44,799 nucleotides of DNA from Flavobacteriaceae bacterium (GCA_027081505.1 JALWKK010000072.1:1-44799); one strand, 5' to 3'; positions 1-9,657 are shown, numbered from the stretch's first letter. Notes: generated by a model not told the origin, from the letters alone. Translations and numbers: made by a program.

Positions 1-23
1 ATCTGCCGAAGGCAGGTAGGTAG

Positions 24-1528
24 GTGTCAATCCTTGTGGAATTCGGAGGTGGGTTGAAAGGAAGAATTACCAATCCAATACACAAGCGCAATACCGTGTC
101 AATCCTTGTGGAATTCGGAGGTGGGTTTAATTAATTCGGAATTAAGAGCCTGCCTGCCTATCTGCCGAAGGCAGGTAGGTAGGTGTCAATCCTTGTGGAA
201 TTCGGAGGTGGGTTGAAAAACTCAATAGCCTGCCCGAACATACCTTTAGGTATGGGCGGGTGGAATTCGGAGGTGGGTTGAAAGATTATTCTATTGAAAG
301 TATAAGACGGCTCAATTCAGTGTCAATCCTTGTGGAATTCGGAGGTGGGTTGAAAGCAATCTTTGGAACCATTCACTTAGGTCTAAAATATGGTGTCAAT
401 CCTTGTGGAATTCGGAGGTGGGTTGAAAGTAAAGATGATAAAAGAAATACAAACAGCCTTTAATGAGTGTCAATCCTTGTGGAATTCGGAGGTGGGTTGA
501 AAGATAAAATATGCTAATAATAGAAGACTTAACCAAAGGTGTCAATCCTTGTGGAATTCGGAGGTGGGTTGAAAGACAATGGAAAATTTAATCGAAACTT
601 TAAGAAGTAAAAGTGTCAATCCTTGTGGAATTCGGAGGTGGGTTGAAAGTTATGTATAACCATAATAAGCTTAAAGCCGAATTATCGTGTCAATCCTTGT
701 GGAATTCGGAGGTGGGTTGAAAGTACGCCGGTGCACCCGAAGATCTGCCATCTTTTGAGTGTCAATCCTTGTGGAATTCGGAGGTGGGTTGAAAGCCCAA
801 ACCCACTACGTTAAAAAAAAGATTAAAAGACAGTGTCAATCCTTGTGGAATTCGGAGGTGGGTTGAAAGGCAGGTGGTACGGATTTGCTTGAAATATTAG
901 AAAGGTGTCAATCCTTGTGGAATTCGGAGGTGGGTTGAAAGAGTTCTGAAAAATCTCATAGGAAGTTTCATTCTATTTGTGTCAATCCTTGTGGAATTCG
1001 GAGGTGGGTTGAAAGTGCTTACTACTCGGTTATAATTTAGAAATTGCAAGTGTGTCAATCCTTGTGGAATTCGGAGGTGGGTTGAAAGAGCGGTTTGTTT
1101 TCAAAATCGGGTGAGATGTATAAGCAGTGTCAATCCTTGTGGAATTCGGAGGTGGGTTGAAAGAAACACAACTATTGATTTTGTTAACCCTATTGTTAAG
1201 TGTCAATCCTTGTGGAATTCGGAGGTGGGTTGAAAGTTGGGAGATTTATTGGACGAAAGTATAGTACTCCAGTGTCAATCCTTGTGGAATTCGGAGGTGG
1301 GTTGAAAGAGTAATGCTGTCGAGTTTGGAGACTACATCAACGGGTGTCAATCCTTGTGGAATTCGGAGGTGGGTTGAAAGAGTTTAAAGCTTCTAATGAA
1401 TTAATTGAAGTTCTGAAAGTGTCAATCCTTGTGGAATTCGGAGGTGGGTTGAAAGATTACCGCTCCGATTGGTGTTGCAATAAATGCCATTGTGTCAATC
1501 CTTGTGGAATTCGGAGGTGGGTTGAAAG
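24..1528 (-). CRISPR. Type III-A associated CRISPR array, about 21 repeat units; plus-strand repeat GTGTCAATCCTTGTGGAATTCGGAGGTGGGTTGAAAG (37 nt), spacers 35-38 nt; inferred transcription on the minus strand
   Basis: Repeats start at 24, 96 (3' end degenerate), 183 (last base changed), 248 (5' 13 nt replaced), 320, 393, 467, 539, 613, 687, 759, 833, 905, 979, 1052, 1127, 1200, 1272, 1344, 1419, 1492; adjacent to cas2/cas1. Strand is inferred (see findings). Confidence 0.98.
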
Positions 1529-1642
1529 AGCAAATTGTAAATAACTCACATAAAAACAATAACTTACACTATGTTTTTTTGACATCAAAATCAAGATGTC
1601 AAAGAACTTTCGGGACTTTTGTGTATTCAAAAATAACTAAAA
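1529..1642 (-). promoter_or_regulatory. Putative CRISPR leader between the array and the cas2 3' end
   Basis: AT-rich, non-coding 114 bp; contains the perfect inverted repeat TTTGACATC-N8-GATGTCAAA (1578-1586/1595-1603); eroded repeats lie at the opposite end of the array. Confidence 0.55.
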
Positions 1643-1948
1643 TCAGATAAACAAAACTACTTTTTTGCTAAAAATAAGATCTATATCTATTTTCTTTTTT
1701 TTAGAACCTTGGTTAAAAACCACTATTTTTTCTATTACCGCTTCCGGAATAGGTAAAATAATTATCCTGTCGTTTTTATCCAACAGCTTTGCCGATACTG
1801 TTTTTATTTTTGTTACGGCTTCTTTTGTGGTTTTTCCGGCAAAAACAGAGTATTGTACGCGGTAAAACCCCGATGTTTTTAACAAATCTATTAGCCTGTT
1901 TCTTTTTTTGTTATCGCTAATATCGTATGTTATTAAGTAATTCTGCAT
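1643..1948 (-). CDS. cas2: CRISPR-associated endonuclease Cas2
   Basis: MQNYLITYDISDNKKRNRLIDLL...YRVQYSVF: Cas2 fold with YDISD; adjacent to and overlapping cas1 and next to the array. Start could also be 1954. Confidence 0.95.
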   Translation of the reverse strand: MQNYLITYDISDNKKRNRLIDLLKTSGFYRVQYSVFAGKTTKEAVTKIKTVSAKLLDKNDRIIILPIPEAVIEKIVVFNQGSKKKKIDIDLIFSKKVVLFI

Positions 1949-2918
1949 ATTCAAAATTTTTAATGTGGGTTGCTAATTGGTAACAGTCTAACTGTATGTG
2001 TGTCATAGGTGTTCTTTTTTTTCGGTTTCGCAGTATTTTCTTTTTATGCAAATAATCTAAAAAAAGTGTGGTTAATTTTTTTTTATATTTTTTTGTAAGC
2101 CTGTCTTTTTGGTCTAAAAAAGCCAGCGTTTTTGTTTTTTCTTTTTTAAAAAACAATAATACAATATGCTCTGCCCAAACCCTGTATGGCTCTATTAGGT
2201 CGTAGGTTAGTGTTGTTTTGCCGTGCCTGTCGGTGTGCATAATGCCGCAAAAAGGGTCTAAACCGGCAATAATTAAGCATTTTGTAATTTGCCTGTATAA
2301 AATACCGTAACAATAGTTTAAACAAATGTTTACCGGATTGGTTGCGTTTTTGTAATCTCTTTTTTCGGGTTTTACCTTTTTGTTAAACAGTAAAAAGTAA
2401 AACTTAAAAAAAAATTTTGATGCTTGTGCTTCTAAGATTCTTATTTTTTGAAAAATTACTGCCGGTTTATTATCGTTACTTAACCGTAGGGTTTCTTTTA
2501 ATTGTTTTGTTTGTAACCGGATAGTTTTTTTGATTGTTGTAATATCGGTGCTGTTTTTATATTTTACCGATAGTAATTTTTCTCTGTTGCTTATTTTTTC
2601 TTCAATAAGGTTTACAACATACGCTAAACTTAAGTTTGATAAACAAAACAAATTTTGTTTTTTTCTAATGGTACTAATAGAGCTGTAATTGGGCGACCAT
2701 AAAATGGCTTCAATGGCGATAGACGACTCTATAAATAACGGAGCGCCTGTTTCAATAAGGGCTACCATAGCCTTGGTGCTTATTCTTGCATTGGCGGTAA
2801 TATGTAATGCGGTAATATGAAGCAATGGTATTTCTTTTTTTTCTTCTTCCGTTTCACAAATTAATACTCCTTTAGAAAAAGATATTTGTGTACCCGGATT
2901 TGTAATGTATATGTGCAT
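1917..2918 (-). CDS. cas1: CRISPR-associated endonuclease Cas1
   Basis: 333 aa; MHIYITNPGTQISFSKGVLICE...; Cas1-like N-terminal beta domain, C-terminal GLDPFCGIMHTDRHGKTTLTYDLIEPYR motif. Confidence 0.96.
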   Translation of the reverse strand: MHIYITNPGTQISFSKGVLICETEEEKKEIPLLHITALHITANARISTKAMVALIETGAPLFIESSIAIEAILWSPNYSSISTIRKKQNLFCLSNLSLAYVVNLIEEKISNREKLLSVKYKNSTDITTIKKTIRLQTKQLKETLRLSNDNKPAVIFQKIRILEAQASKFFFKFYFLLFNKKVKPEKRDYKNATNPVNICLNYCYGILYRQITKCLIIAGLDPFCGIMHTDRHGKTTLTYDLIEPYRVWAEHIVLLFFKKEKTKTLAFLDQKDRLTKKYKKKLTTLFLDYLHKKKILRNRKKRTPMTHIQLDCYQLATHIKNFEYAELLNNIRY

Positions 2919-2975
2919 TTTATTTTATTTTTAAAAATTAATTTATTATATTTATCCGCCTGAAAACAATATGTC

Positions 2976-3695
2976 TTGAATAAAACACCTTATTTAACGC
3001 TTTATTTTAAACAAAACTTGGCGCCTTATGAGGTGCCGTTGTTGCGTTCGGCTATTCTAAAAGCGGTGCAAAAACAGCATGTATTGTATCACAATCATAA
3101 AGGCGGTATGTTTCGTCAAGATTATCCGCTAATACAATATAAAAGCATTAAAGGAAAAGCCGCCGTAATTTATCTGTCCGACGGTGTAGAAGCAATACCG
3201 TTACTGTTTAACGCAACCGATAAAATTATTTGTTTGCCCAAATACAACAAAGATATTAATTTATCGGTTGAAACAATTGTTTCAAAAAATTATAGGCTTA
3301 TCCCGTCTCAAGAGGCATTGTTTTTTTATAAAATAAGAAATTGGATGCCCTTACATAACGAGCATTATGTAAAATATCACCAAATAGAAGAACCAAACGA
3401 CAAACTCGCTTTTTTAAAACAACATCTAATTAAAAATATGATTACTTTTATGAAAGGAGTGGGTGCATATCCTTGCAGTAATATTGCCGTTGATGCTTTT
3501 GAAATAAAAAAAGAAAAGTGGATATCGTTTAAAGGAATAAAATTTAAAGCCTTTGATGTGTTTTTTAGCACCAATGCTTTTTTACCTCCTCATATAGGCT
3601 TGGGTAAAGGAGCTGCACATAATTACGGAGTAATTATACCGGTAAAAAAACAGATACAACAACAAGTAAAATTACAACTGAACAATGAAGAATAA
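2976..3695 (+). CDS. cas6: CRISPR-associated endoribonuclease Cas6
   Basis: 239 aa; C-terminal glycine-rich PPHIGLGKGAAHNYGVIIPV typical of Cas6 RAMPs; first gene of the csm operon; TTG start in the ORF track. Confidence 0.85.
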   Translation: MNKTPYLTLYFKQNLAPYEVPLLRSAILKAVQKQHVLYHNHKGGMFRQDYPLIQYKSIKGKAAVIYLSDGVEAIPLLFNATDKIICLPKYNKDINLSVETIVSKNYRLIPSQEALFFYKIRNWMPLHNEHYVKYHQIEEPNDKLAFLKQHLIKNMITFMKGVGAYPCSNIAVDAFEIKKEKWISFKGIKFKAFDVFFSTNAFLPPHIGLGKGAAHNYGVIIPVKKQIQQQVKLQLNNEE

Positions 3696-6246
3696 AATAT
3701 ATTTGGCTGGATTGCTGCACGATATCGGAAAGTTTTGGCAACGCGCCGATGTATATGAAAAGGATAAAGGATGGCAACAACTCGATAAAAATACCTTTAC
3801 GGAAAGCACTTTTTGTAAACAATACAAAGGAGTGTATTACTATAAGCACGTATTATGGACGGCACAATTTATAGAGCGGGTTTTAAACATAAACGAACGC
3901 TTTATAAAAACCGAAGCAAAAGAAACACCCGAAAGCCTAATACAATTAGCCGCCAAGCACCACGCTCCCAACTCGCCCTTGCAAAACATTATTGCCTGTG
4001 CCGACCACCTGTCCAGCGGTATGGACCGTAACAACGACAAACTTACACAAGATGCCCTGAAAGAAAACGACGACATTGGCGATTGGATAAACACCCCACT
4101 GTTTTCCATATTTGAAAAGATAGGTATGCCGTTGGAAGAATACCAACAGCGCAACAAGTTTAGATTTCCGGCAGAAATTCTTGATGTAGAAAAAATTATG
4201 CCCGTTAAAAAAGATAGCGGCTATGAGATGAAAGCAAAATATGAAGAGCTGTGGGCTAAATTTGAAGCAGAAGTTCAAAAATTAGCCGAAAAATCCGATA
4301 ATATCATCAAGAACAAAGCATTTTCAGACACCTTGTTGTATGTGATGCAAAAATATACCGTTTATGTGCCGGCAAGCACACAAAATTATCCCGATGTATC
4401 GTTATTTGACCACAGTAAAACAGTTGCTGCTTTTGCAGTTTGTTTATACGATTATTTAAAAGAAAATAAGCAACTTAACGATTTTAAATACCGTTACGCT
4501 TCGTTTAAGGACAGTACCGACAAACCGTTCTTACTCTTCGGTGCCGATTTAAGCGGAATACAAAACTACATTTACAACATTGTGTCAAAAAACGCAGCCA
4601 AAAACCTAAAAGGACGCTCGTTTTATCTACACTTGGTAACCACCACCGTTATTAAAAAAATACTCGACGAACTCGATTTATACGAAGCCAACGTAATATA
4701 CAATTCCGGTGGCGGATTTTTTATGCTTTTGCCAAACACCCGATTTGTAAAAGATAATTTAGTACGCGTAAAAAAAGAAATAGACGAAGAATTTGTAAAC
4801 AAATTTTACGGCGAATTGTATTTGGCTACGGCTCATACTCCCGTATCTTACTCACAAATTTTTAATAACGGCTTAAACGAGGTTTGGGAAGCAATATTTA
4901 CAGCATTGGGCAACGATAAAAACCAACGATTTAAAAACTACATAAAGGATAACTACACCACAACCTTTACACCTTTCGGCGAAGCCGGAGAAATAAAAAC
5001 CGATGCCGTAACCGGTATGCCATTACCGGAAGGAAAAGGCGTAAAAACCGATGTAGGAATTGTAGATAAAACAACCAAAGACCAGATAGAAATTGGTAAA
5101 TGGTTAAAAAAAACCCAATATTGGTACATATTTAAAGGCAAGTGGAGTAAAAAAGAAAAAAATGCCTTTCAATTTTTGGAATACACCCACGTTTTATCTG
5201 AAAAATCCGACATTCGAATAGATTTTGAAGGCGTAAAACAACTAAAAATAAATGAGGTAGAAAATTTTATCGATGAAAAAGTAAAACATTCCGCTCAAGG
5301 CTTTGAATTTTACGGCGGAAACACCTATCCGGCTGACGAAAACAACAATCCCAAGCCCTATGACCGACTCACCAAAGGCGAATACAACAAACTGGCAGTA
5401 GTGCGAATGGACGTAGATAACCTTGGCTACATTTTTAAAAACGGTTTTTTACTCAAAGACCGCACGTTGAGTCGCTACTCGCAATTAAGTCGGAATTTGG
5501 ATTTGTTTTTTAAAGGATATTTAACCAAAATATGGGAAAACAACGAATTGTATCAAAAACATACGGTTATCGTATATGCCGGTGGCGACGATTTGTTTCT
5601 CTTGGGCGATTGGCAAGTGGTTATGAATTATGCCCGTAGAATCCGAAACGATTTCAGACAATACGTTTGTCAAAATCCATTCCTTACACTCTCGGGCGGC
5701 ATTATCATTACACCACCCAAATATCCCGTACTTACGCAAGCCGAAAAGTGCGAAAAAGAAGAAAAAACCGGAAAAAGCTATGCGTGGAGAACAAAAACCG
5801 TAGCTTATTTGGATAATGACGGAAATAAACTGCCGGAAGTAAAAAAACAAAAAGATGCACTTGGATTATTTAATACCTCATTGGCGTGGGAAGTAGAATA
5901 TAAAATGATTGAAGACAAAGCAAATGAACTGAAAGAAAAAATCGATAAAGAAAAACTACCCAAAGCACTCCTGCAAAAAATAATGACCTACTACGAAATG
6001 TCGGGGCTTGAAAAAAAAGGAAAATTTACCAACAAACGCATAATTTGGCTAATGGCATACGACTTTGGACGAATGAAACAACGCCACAAAGACGAAAAAG
6101 AGTTTTTGGAAAACCTTTTGCTTGACGGTATAGAAAACAAGTGGGAGCGAACCCAACATGATGAAAAAAAATACCACAGCCTAAAATTATATGCCTTAGC
6201 CGCACGCTTGGCAGAACTGAAAATACGAGACAAAAAACAACAATAA
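3685..6246 (+). CDS. cas10: Type III-A CRISPR-associated protein Cas10/Csm1 (HD + GGDD cyclase)
   Basis: 853 aa; LAGLLHDIGKFWQRAD (HD), VIVYAGGDDLFLLGDW (GGDD palm domain). Confidence 0.97.
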   Translation: MKNKIYLAGLLHDIGKFWQRADVYEKDKGWQQLDKNTFTESTFCKQYKGVYYYKHVLWTAQFIERVLNINERFIKTEAKETPESLIQLAAKHHAPNSPLQNIIACADHLSSGMDRNNDKLTQDALKENDDIGDWINTPLFSIFEKIGMPLEEYQQRNKFRFPAEILDVEKIMPVKKDSGYEMKAKYEELWAKFEAEVQKLAEKSDNIIKNKAFSDTLLYVMQKYTVYVPASTQNYPDVSLFDHSKTVAAFAVCLYDYLKENKQLNDFKYRYASFKDSTDKPFLLFGADLSGIQNYIYNIVSKNAAKNLKGRSFYLHLVTTTVIKKILDELDLYEANVIYNSGGGFFMLLPNTRFVKDNLVRVKKEIDEEFVNKFYGELYLATAHTPVSYSQIFNNGLNEVWEAIFTALGNDKNQRFKNYIKDNYTTTFTPFGEAGEIKTDAVTGMPLPEGKGVKTDVGIVDKTTKDQIEIGKWLKKTQYWYIFKGKWSKKEKNAFQFLEYTHVLSEKSDIRIDFEGVKQLKINEVENFIDEKVKHSAQGFEFYGGNTYPADENNNPKPYDRLTKGEYNKLAVVRMDVDNLGYIFKNGFLLKDRTLSRYSQLSRNLDLFFKGYLTKIWENNELYQKHTVIVYAGGDDLFLLGDWQVVMNYARRIRNDFRQYVCQNPFLTLSGGIIITPPKYPVLTQAEKCEKEEKTGKSYAWRTKTVAYLDNDGNKLPEVKKQKDALGLFNTSLAWEVEYKMIEDKANELKEKIDKEKLPKALLQKIMTYYEMSGLEKKGKFTNKRIIWLMAYDFGRMKQRHKDEKEFLENLLLDGIENKWERTQHDEKKYHSLKLYALAARLAELKIRDKKQQ

Positions 6247-6275
6247 AATTATTTAACTTTTTAAAATGATGAATT

Positions 6276-6722
6276 ATGAGCTATAATCAACAATACCAAC
6301 AAAGAAGAAGCAATCGGCACCATAACAATCGAGATAACATAAACCTACCTGAGTTTAACCAAAAATGGATAATCGAAGGTGCAGACGAGCAAATGGTAGA
6401 ATTTTGTGATAAATTGGGGGAAGTGCTTAAAGATAAAGATATTTCATCATCGCAACTTCGAAATATTTACGGTGAAATTATGCGTATAAAACAGAAAGGG
6501 TACGAAAAATGCAAAACCGATTTTGTTTTATTAAAACCCAAAGTGGCTTACAATGGTAGTCGTTTACAAAAAGATTGGCAAAAGAAATTTTTTAAAAATA
6601 ATTTTATAAATAAAGTATTTAATCCGGCTACCGATGCTGTTAAAGATAACCAAACCTTTAACCATTTTCAAAAATTCTTTGAAGCCGTATTGGCTTATCA
6701 TAAATACCACGGAGCCAAATAA
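6276..6722 (+). CDS. csm2: Type III-A CRISPR-associated protein Csm2 (small subunit)
   Basis: 148 aa, between cas10 and csm3; LRNIYGEIMRIKQ... and KFFEAVLAYHKYHGAK C-terminal helix typical of Csm2. Confidence 0.88.
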   Translation: MSYNQQYQQRRSNRHHNNRDNINLPEFNQKWIIEGADEQMVEFCDKLGEVLKDKDISSSQLRNIYGEIMRIKQKGYEKCKTDFVLLKPKVAYNGSRLQKDWQKKFFKNNFINKVFNPATDAVKDNQTFNHFQKFFEAVLAYHKYHGAK

Positions 6723-6754
6723 TTTTTTTTTAATAAAACTCAAAATTTACAATT

Positions 6755-7453
6755 ATGGAAAAACTACAACAAAAAATAATAATAAAAGGAAAAATAAAAG
6801 CATTAACCGGCATGCATATAGGCGGAACAAACCAACAAATGGGTATCGGCGGACCCGATAATTTGGTTATTAGAAATCCGTTGTCGCAAAAACCCATTAT
6901 TCCCGGCTCATCGCTTAAAGGAAAAATGCGAGCATTGTTGGAGCTTAGTATGGGAAAGTACGGTAAAGACGGCGGTGTGGGTAATGATGAAGACATAACA
7001 AAACTGTTTGGAAAAAGCGGTGGCGATAACAATTCACACGCTTCCCGGCTGTTGGTTAGAGATGCCGAAATGCATATCGAAAACGAAGAAGATTGGAACG
7101 ATACCGATATGCTCTATACCGAAGCCAAAACCGAAGTGGTTATCAACCGGTTAACATCAAAAGCAACACCACGCACATTTGAACGCGTGCCTGCCGGAGC
7201 AAAATTTAAATTTGAAATGGTGGTAAATGTAGTATGCGAAGACAATGAAGTCAATGAAAAAGCTAAAGAATTATGCGAACTCCTGGCGCAAGGAATAAAA
7301 TTGGTGCAAGACGATGCACTGGGTGGTCATGGCTCAAGGGGCTACGGACAAATTAAATTTAAAATAGAAAACCTAACCACCAAAGGATGGATAAATGACA
7401 AATGGGAAAACCAAGAAACAGATAACGAGATTAAGGCGTATTTCGAAAATTAA
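6755..7453 (+). CDS. csm3: Type III-A RAMP Csm3 (backbone, target RNase)
   Basis: ALTGMHIGGTNQQMGIGGPDNLVIRNPLSQKPIIPGSSLKGKMRALLE; GGHGSRGYGQIKF glycine-rich loop. Confidence 0.96.
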   Translation: MEKLQQKIIIKGKIKALTGMHIGGTNQQMGIGGPDNLVIRNPLSQKPIIPGSSLKGKMRALLELSMGKYGKDGGVGNDEDITKLFGKSGGDNNSHASRLLVRDAEMHIENEEDWNDTDMLYTEAKTEVVINRLTSKATPRTFERVPAGAKFKFEMVVNVVCEDNEVNEKAKELCELLAQGIKLVQDDALGGHGSRGYGQIKFKIENLTTKGWINDKWENQETDNEIKAYFEN

Positions 7454-7462
7454 TTCATTAAA

Positions 7463-8521
7463 ATGAAACTAAACATTGTAAAACTTTCGTTTAAACAAGC
7501 CGTTGCCTTAACCGGAAGACGATCCGGAAATTTTATCGAAGAAGTAAATACCATTGCTTCCGATACTATTAAAGCGGCTTTGGTATCTTGTTTAAGCATA
7601 AATGAAGAAAAGCTCTTAGAATTAAACCAAAATCTTATTGTCTCGTCGGCTTATCCTTTTTTAAACCATATCCTGTTTTTTCCAAAACCTTATTTACCGC
7701 ACCCTTTTAAGAAAGCCGAAACAAATCCGGCACATCAAAAAAACATCAAAAAAATTCGGTTTATCGATCAAAAATTGTTTGAAGCGTATATCCAAGCTCG
7801 CCACGAAATAGACTTGTACGCGCAAGAACAGTTGGATAATTATAAATTTTTAATATCCGAAGCCAACAAGGAATTTATAAATAACATTCGCCAAAAAGAC
7901 CAATCGTTTAAAGTATTGATTTCCGAAACCGAAGAACACGTAACCTTGGGCGTATCTCCCTATTTTGAAACGGAAAAAGGCGATCCGTTTTATGTTAGTC
8001 GCACTTTTTTTCACGATAGCAAAGAAATATATACCGGGCTTTGGTTTGCCTATTTTTTAAAAGATGAAAAAAGCAATACGGTTTTTAAACAAGCTCTACA
8101 ACAACTCTCGCTCTCGGGTTTGGGTGCCTACACAACCTACGGTAACGGACTGTTTGAGTATGAGCACACCCAAACCGAGATTACCCTGCCACAAGACGCA
8201 ACACATCTGTTAACCTTGTCAAAATACATACCCACCGAAGAAGAGATAAACAACCATATATTGGAAAAAGGCAATTACAACATTTTAATAAGAAACGGAT
8301 ACATTGCCGGTGCCAAGAACGAAAGCAAACGCCACTGGCAAAAAAAACAAGTATGGATGATAAACGAAGGAGCCGTGTTTGAATCCGACACACTTGAAGG
8401 CAAAAACCTTGAAGTTGCCGAAGTCAAAGAAGCAAATAAAACAGAACACCGTGTTTACCGCGACGGCAGACCCTTTGCCATACCTTGCAAAATACCCGAA
8501 AACAATGCAAACAATGAATAA
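7463..8521 (+). CDS. csm4: Type III-A RAMP Csm4
   Basis: 352 aa; SLSGLGAYTTYGNGLFEY glycine-rich region; position between csm3 and csm5. Confidence 0.92.
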   Translation: MKLNIVKLSFKQAVALTGRRSGNFIEEVNTIASDTIKAALVSCLSINEEKLLELNQNLIVSSAYPFLNHILFFPKPYLPHPFKKAETNPAHQKNIKKIRFIDQKLFEAYIQARHEIDLYAQEQLDNYKFLISEANKEFINNIRQKDQSFKVLISETEEHVTLGVSPYFETEKGDPFYVSRTFFHDSKEIYTGLWFAYFLKDEKSNTVFKQALQQLSLSGLGAYTTYGNGLFEYEHTQTEITLPQDATHLLTLSKYIPTEEEINNHILEKGNYNILIRNGYIAGAKNESKRHWQKKQVWMINEGAVFESDTLEGKNLEVAEVKEANKTEHRVYRDGRPFAIPCKIPENNANNE

Positions 8522-9638
8522 AAAAATAAACAGCCGTACCATCGTTTTTAAAGCCGAAACCGTATCACCTGTTCATATAGGAAGTGGCGAAACCTTGCAA
8601 GAAGGTGTCGATTTTTTTACAGGTGATAATAAAATTGGTAAAGTGGACCCGAAAAAAATACTAAACGTAATCGGCGAAGACAAAATACAATGGTGGACTG
8701 GCAAAATTGAAAACGGCGAAAGCATTTGGAACGACTTGAAAAACAATTACCGTGTAGCATTGGAAGGTGTGTGCAAAGAAATTTTACCCAACAAAACCGG
8801 AACAGTAAAAAAACAACTAAAAGAACAATTTAGAAACCAATATACAAAAAACCCGGTATTGCCCGGAAGTAGTATAAAAGGAGCGTTAAGAACGGCTATT
8901 GTTTCACCTGAAATTATCAAGAAATACAAAAACAAACAAGAAAATTTTCGAGCTGTTACATTCAAGGACAGACAAGAGAAAATAAAATTTCAAAAAGAAG
9001 ATAAGTTATTCGGTGATTTACTAAAAATTAATACAAAGCAAAATTTTAATCCGCAAAACGACATCTTCAAATTTATAAAAATAGCCGATGCCGAAATACC
9101 CAAAGAAAACCTCTCGGTAAGTATGTTTCAAACATTAAATATGAATAGAAATGATGAATGGCAAATAAAAAATCAATTATCCACATTGGTAGAAGTAGTC
9201 GATGCCGCATTTGAAATAAAAATGGTGATTGATGAACGCTTTTTTGAATATAACCGGCTGGGAATTAAAAATAAAGAGGATATAATCAAACGAATAAATG
9301 AACATACTCTGTGTATTGCAAAACAGGAGTTTAAGGCGTTTAAAGGTGATTTAGATGATGGGTATATCGATGAAAATATTGGGGAAACCATTATAAAACA
9401 ATACAAAAAAATTGTTGATATATGCCAAAGCGAAAATGTGGCGGTGTTTCGTATGAGTAGCGGCAGCGGTTGGGATTATATGACCGGCGGTTGGCTCAAA
9501 GAAATTACTTCCGATAATGAATGGAATAAAATAAAAAAACTGCTTGCTCGTAGAGGTTATGAAGACTTTTCATACCCTAAAACCCGTCGTTTGTTACACG
9601 ACTACCGCTTACCCGGATTTGTGAAAATCGAGTTTTAA
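8505..9638 (+). CDS. csm5: Type III-A RAMP Csm5
   Basis: TVSPVHIGSGETLQEGVDFF..., NPVLPGSSIKGALRTAIVSPEI; start reset from 8379 to ATG 8505 (or 8514) at the end of csm4. Confidence 0.93.
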   Translation: MQTMNKKINSRTIVFKAETVSPVHIGSGETLQEGVDFFTGDNKIGKVDPKKILNVIGEDKIQWWTGKIENGESIWNDLKNNYRVALEGVCKEILPNKTGTVKKQLKEQFRNQYTKNPVLPGSSIKGALRTAIVSPEIIKKYKNKQENFRAVTFKDRQEKIKFQKEDKLFGDLLKINTKQNFNPQNDIFKFIKIADAEIPKENLSVSMFQTLNMNRNDEWQIKNQLSTLVEVVDAAFEIKMVIDERFFEYNRLGIKNKEDIIKRINEHTLCIAKQEFKAFKGDLDDGYIDENIGETIIKQYKKIVDICQSENVAVFRMSSGSGWDYMTGGWLKEITSDNEWNKIKKLLARRGYEDFSYPKTRRLLHDYRLPGFVKIEF

Positions 9639-9657
9639 AGTTTAATGATTACCAACT

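Noticed and set aside
260-463. ORF-track protein MEFGGGLKDYSIESIRR...
   Set aside because: Translation of CRISPR repeats (VSILVEFGGGLK periodicity) and spacers; not a gene.
24-1528. Plus-strand transcription of the array (repeat end GTTGAAAG as crRNA handle)
   Set aside because: Possible from the repeat alone, but spacer sense bias, erosion at the left end and the leader-like right flank favour the minus strand; kept as an alternative.
1344-1544. ORF-track protein MSILVEFGGGLKEFKAS...
   Set aside because: Same cause: read-through of CRISPR repeats at the right end of the array.
1665-1865. Plus-strand ORF antisense to cas2
   Set aside because: Antisense shadow of a clear cas2 gene.
6634-6861. 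ORF MLLKITKPLTIFKNSLKPYW... spanning the csm2-csm3 junction
   Set aside because: Frame-shifted overlap of csm2 and csm3, low-complexity, no recognisable domain.
8379-8504. N-terminal extension of csm5 inside csm4 (MNPTHLKAKTLKLPK...)
   Set aside because: Out-of-frame reading of the csm4 3' end; RAMP homology begins after the ATGs at 8505/8514.
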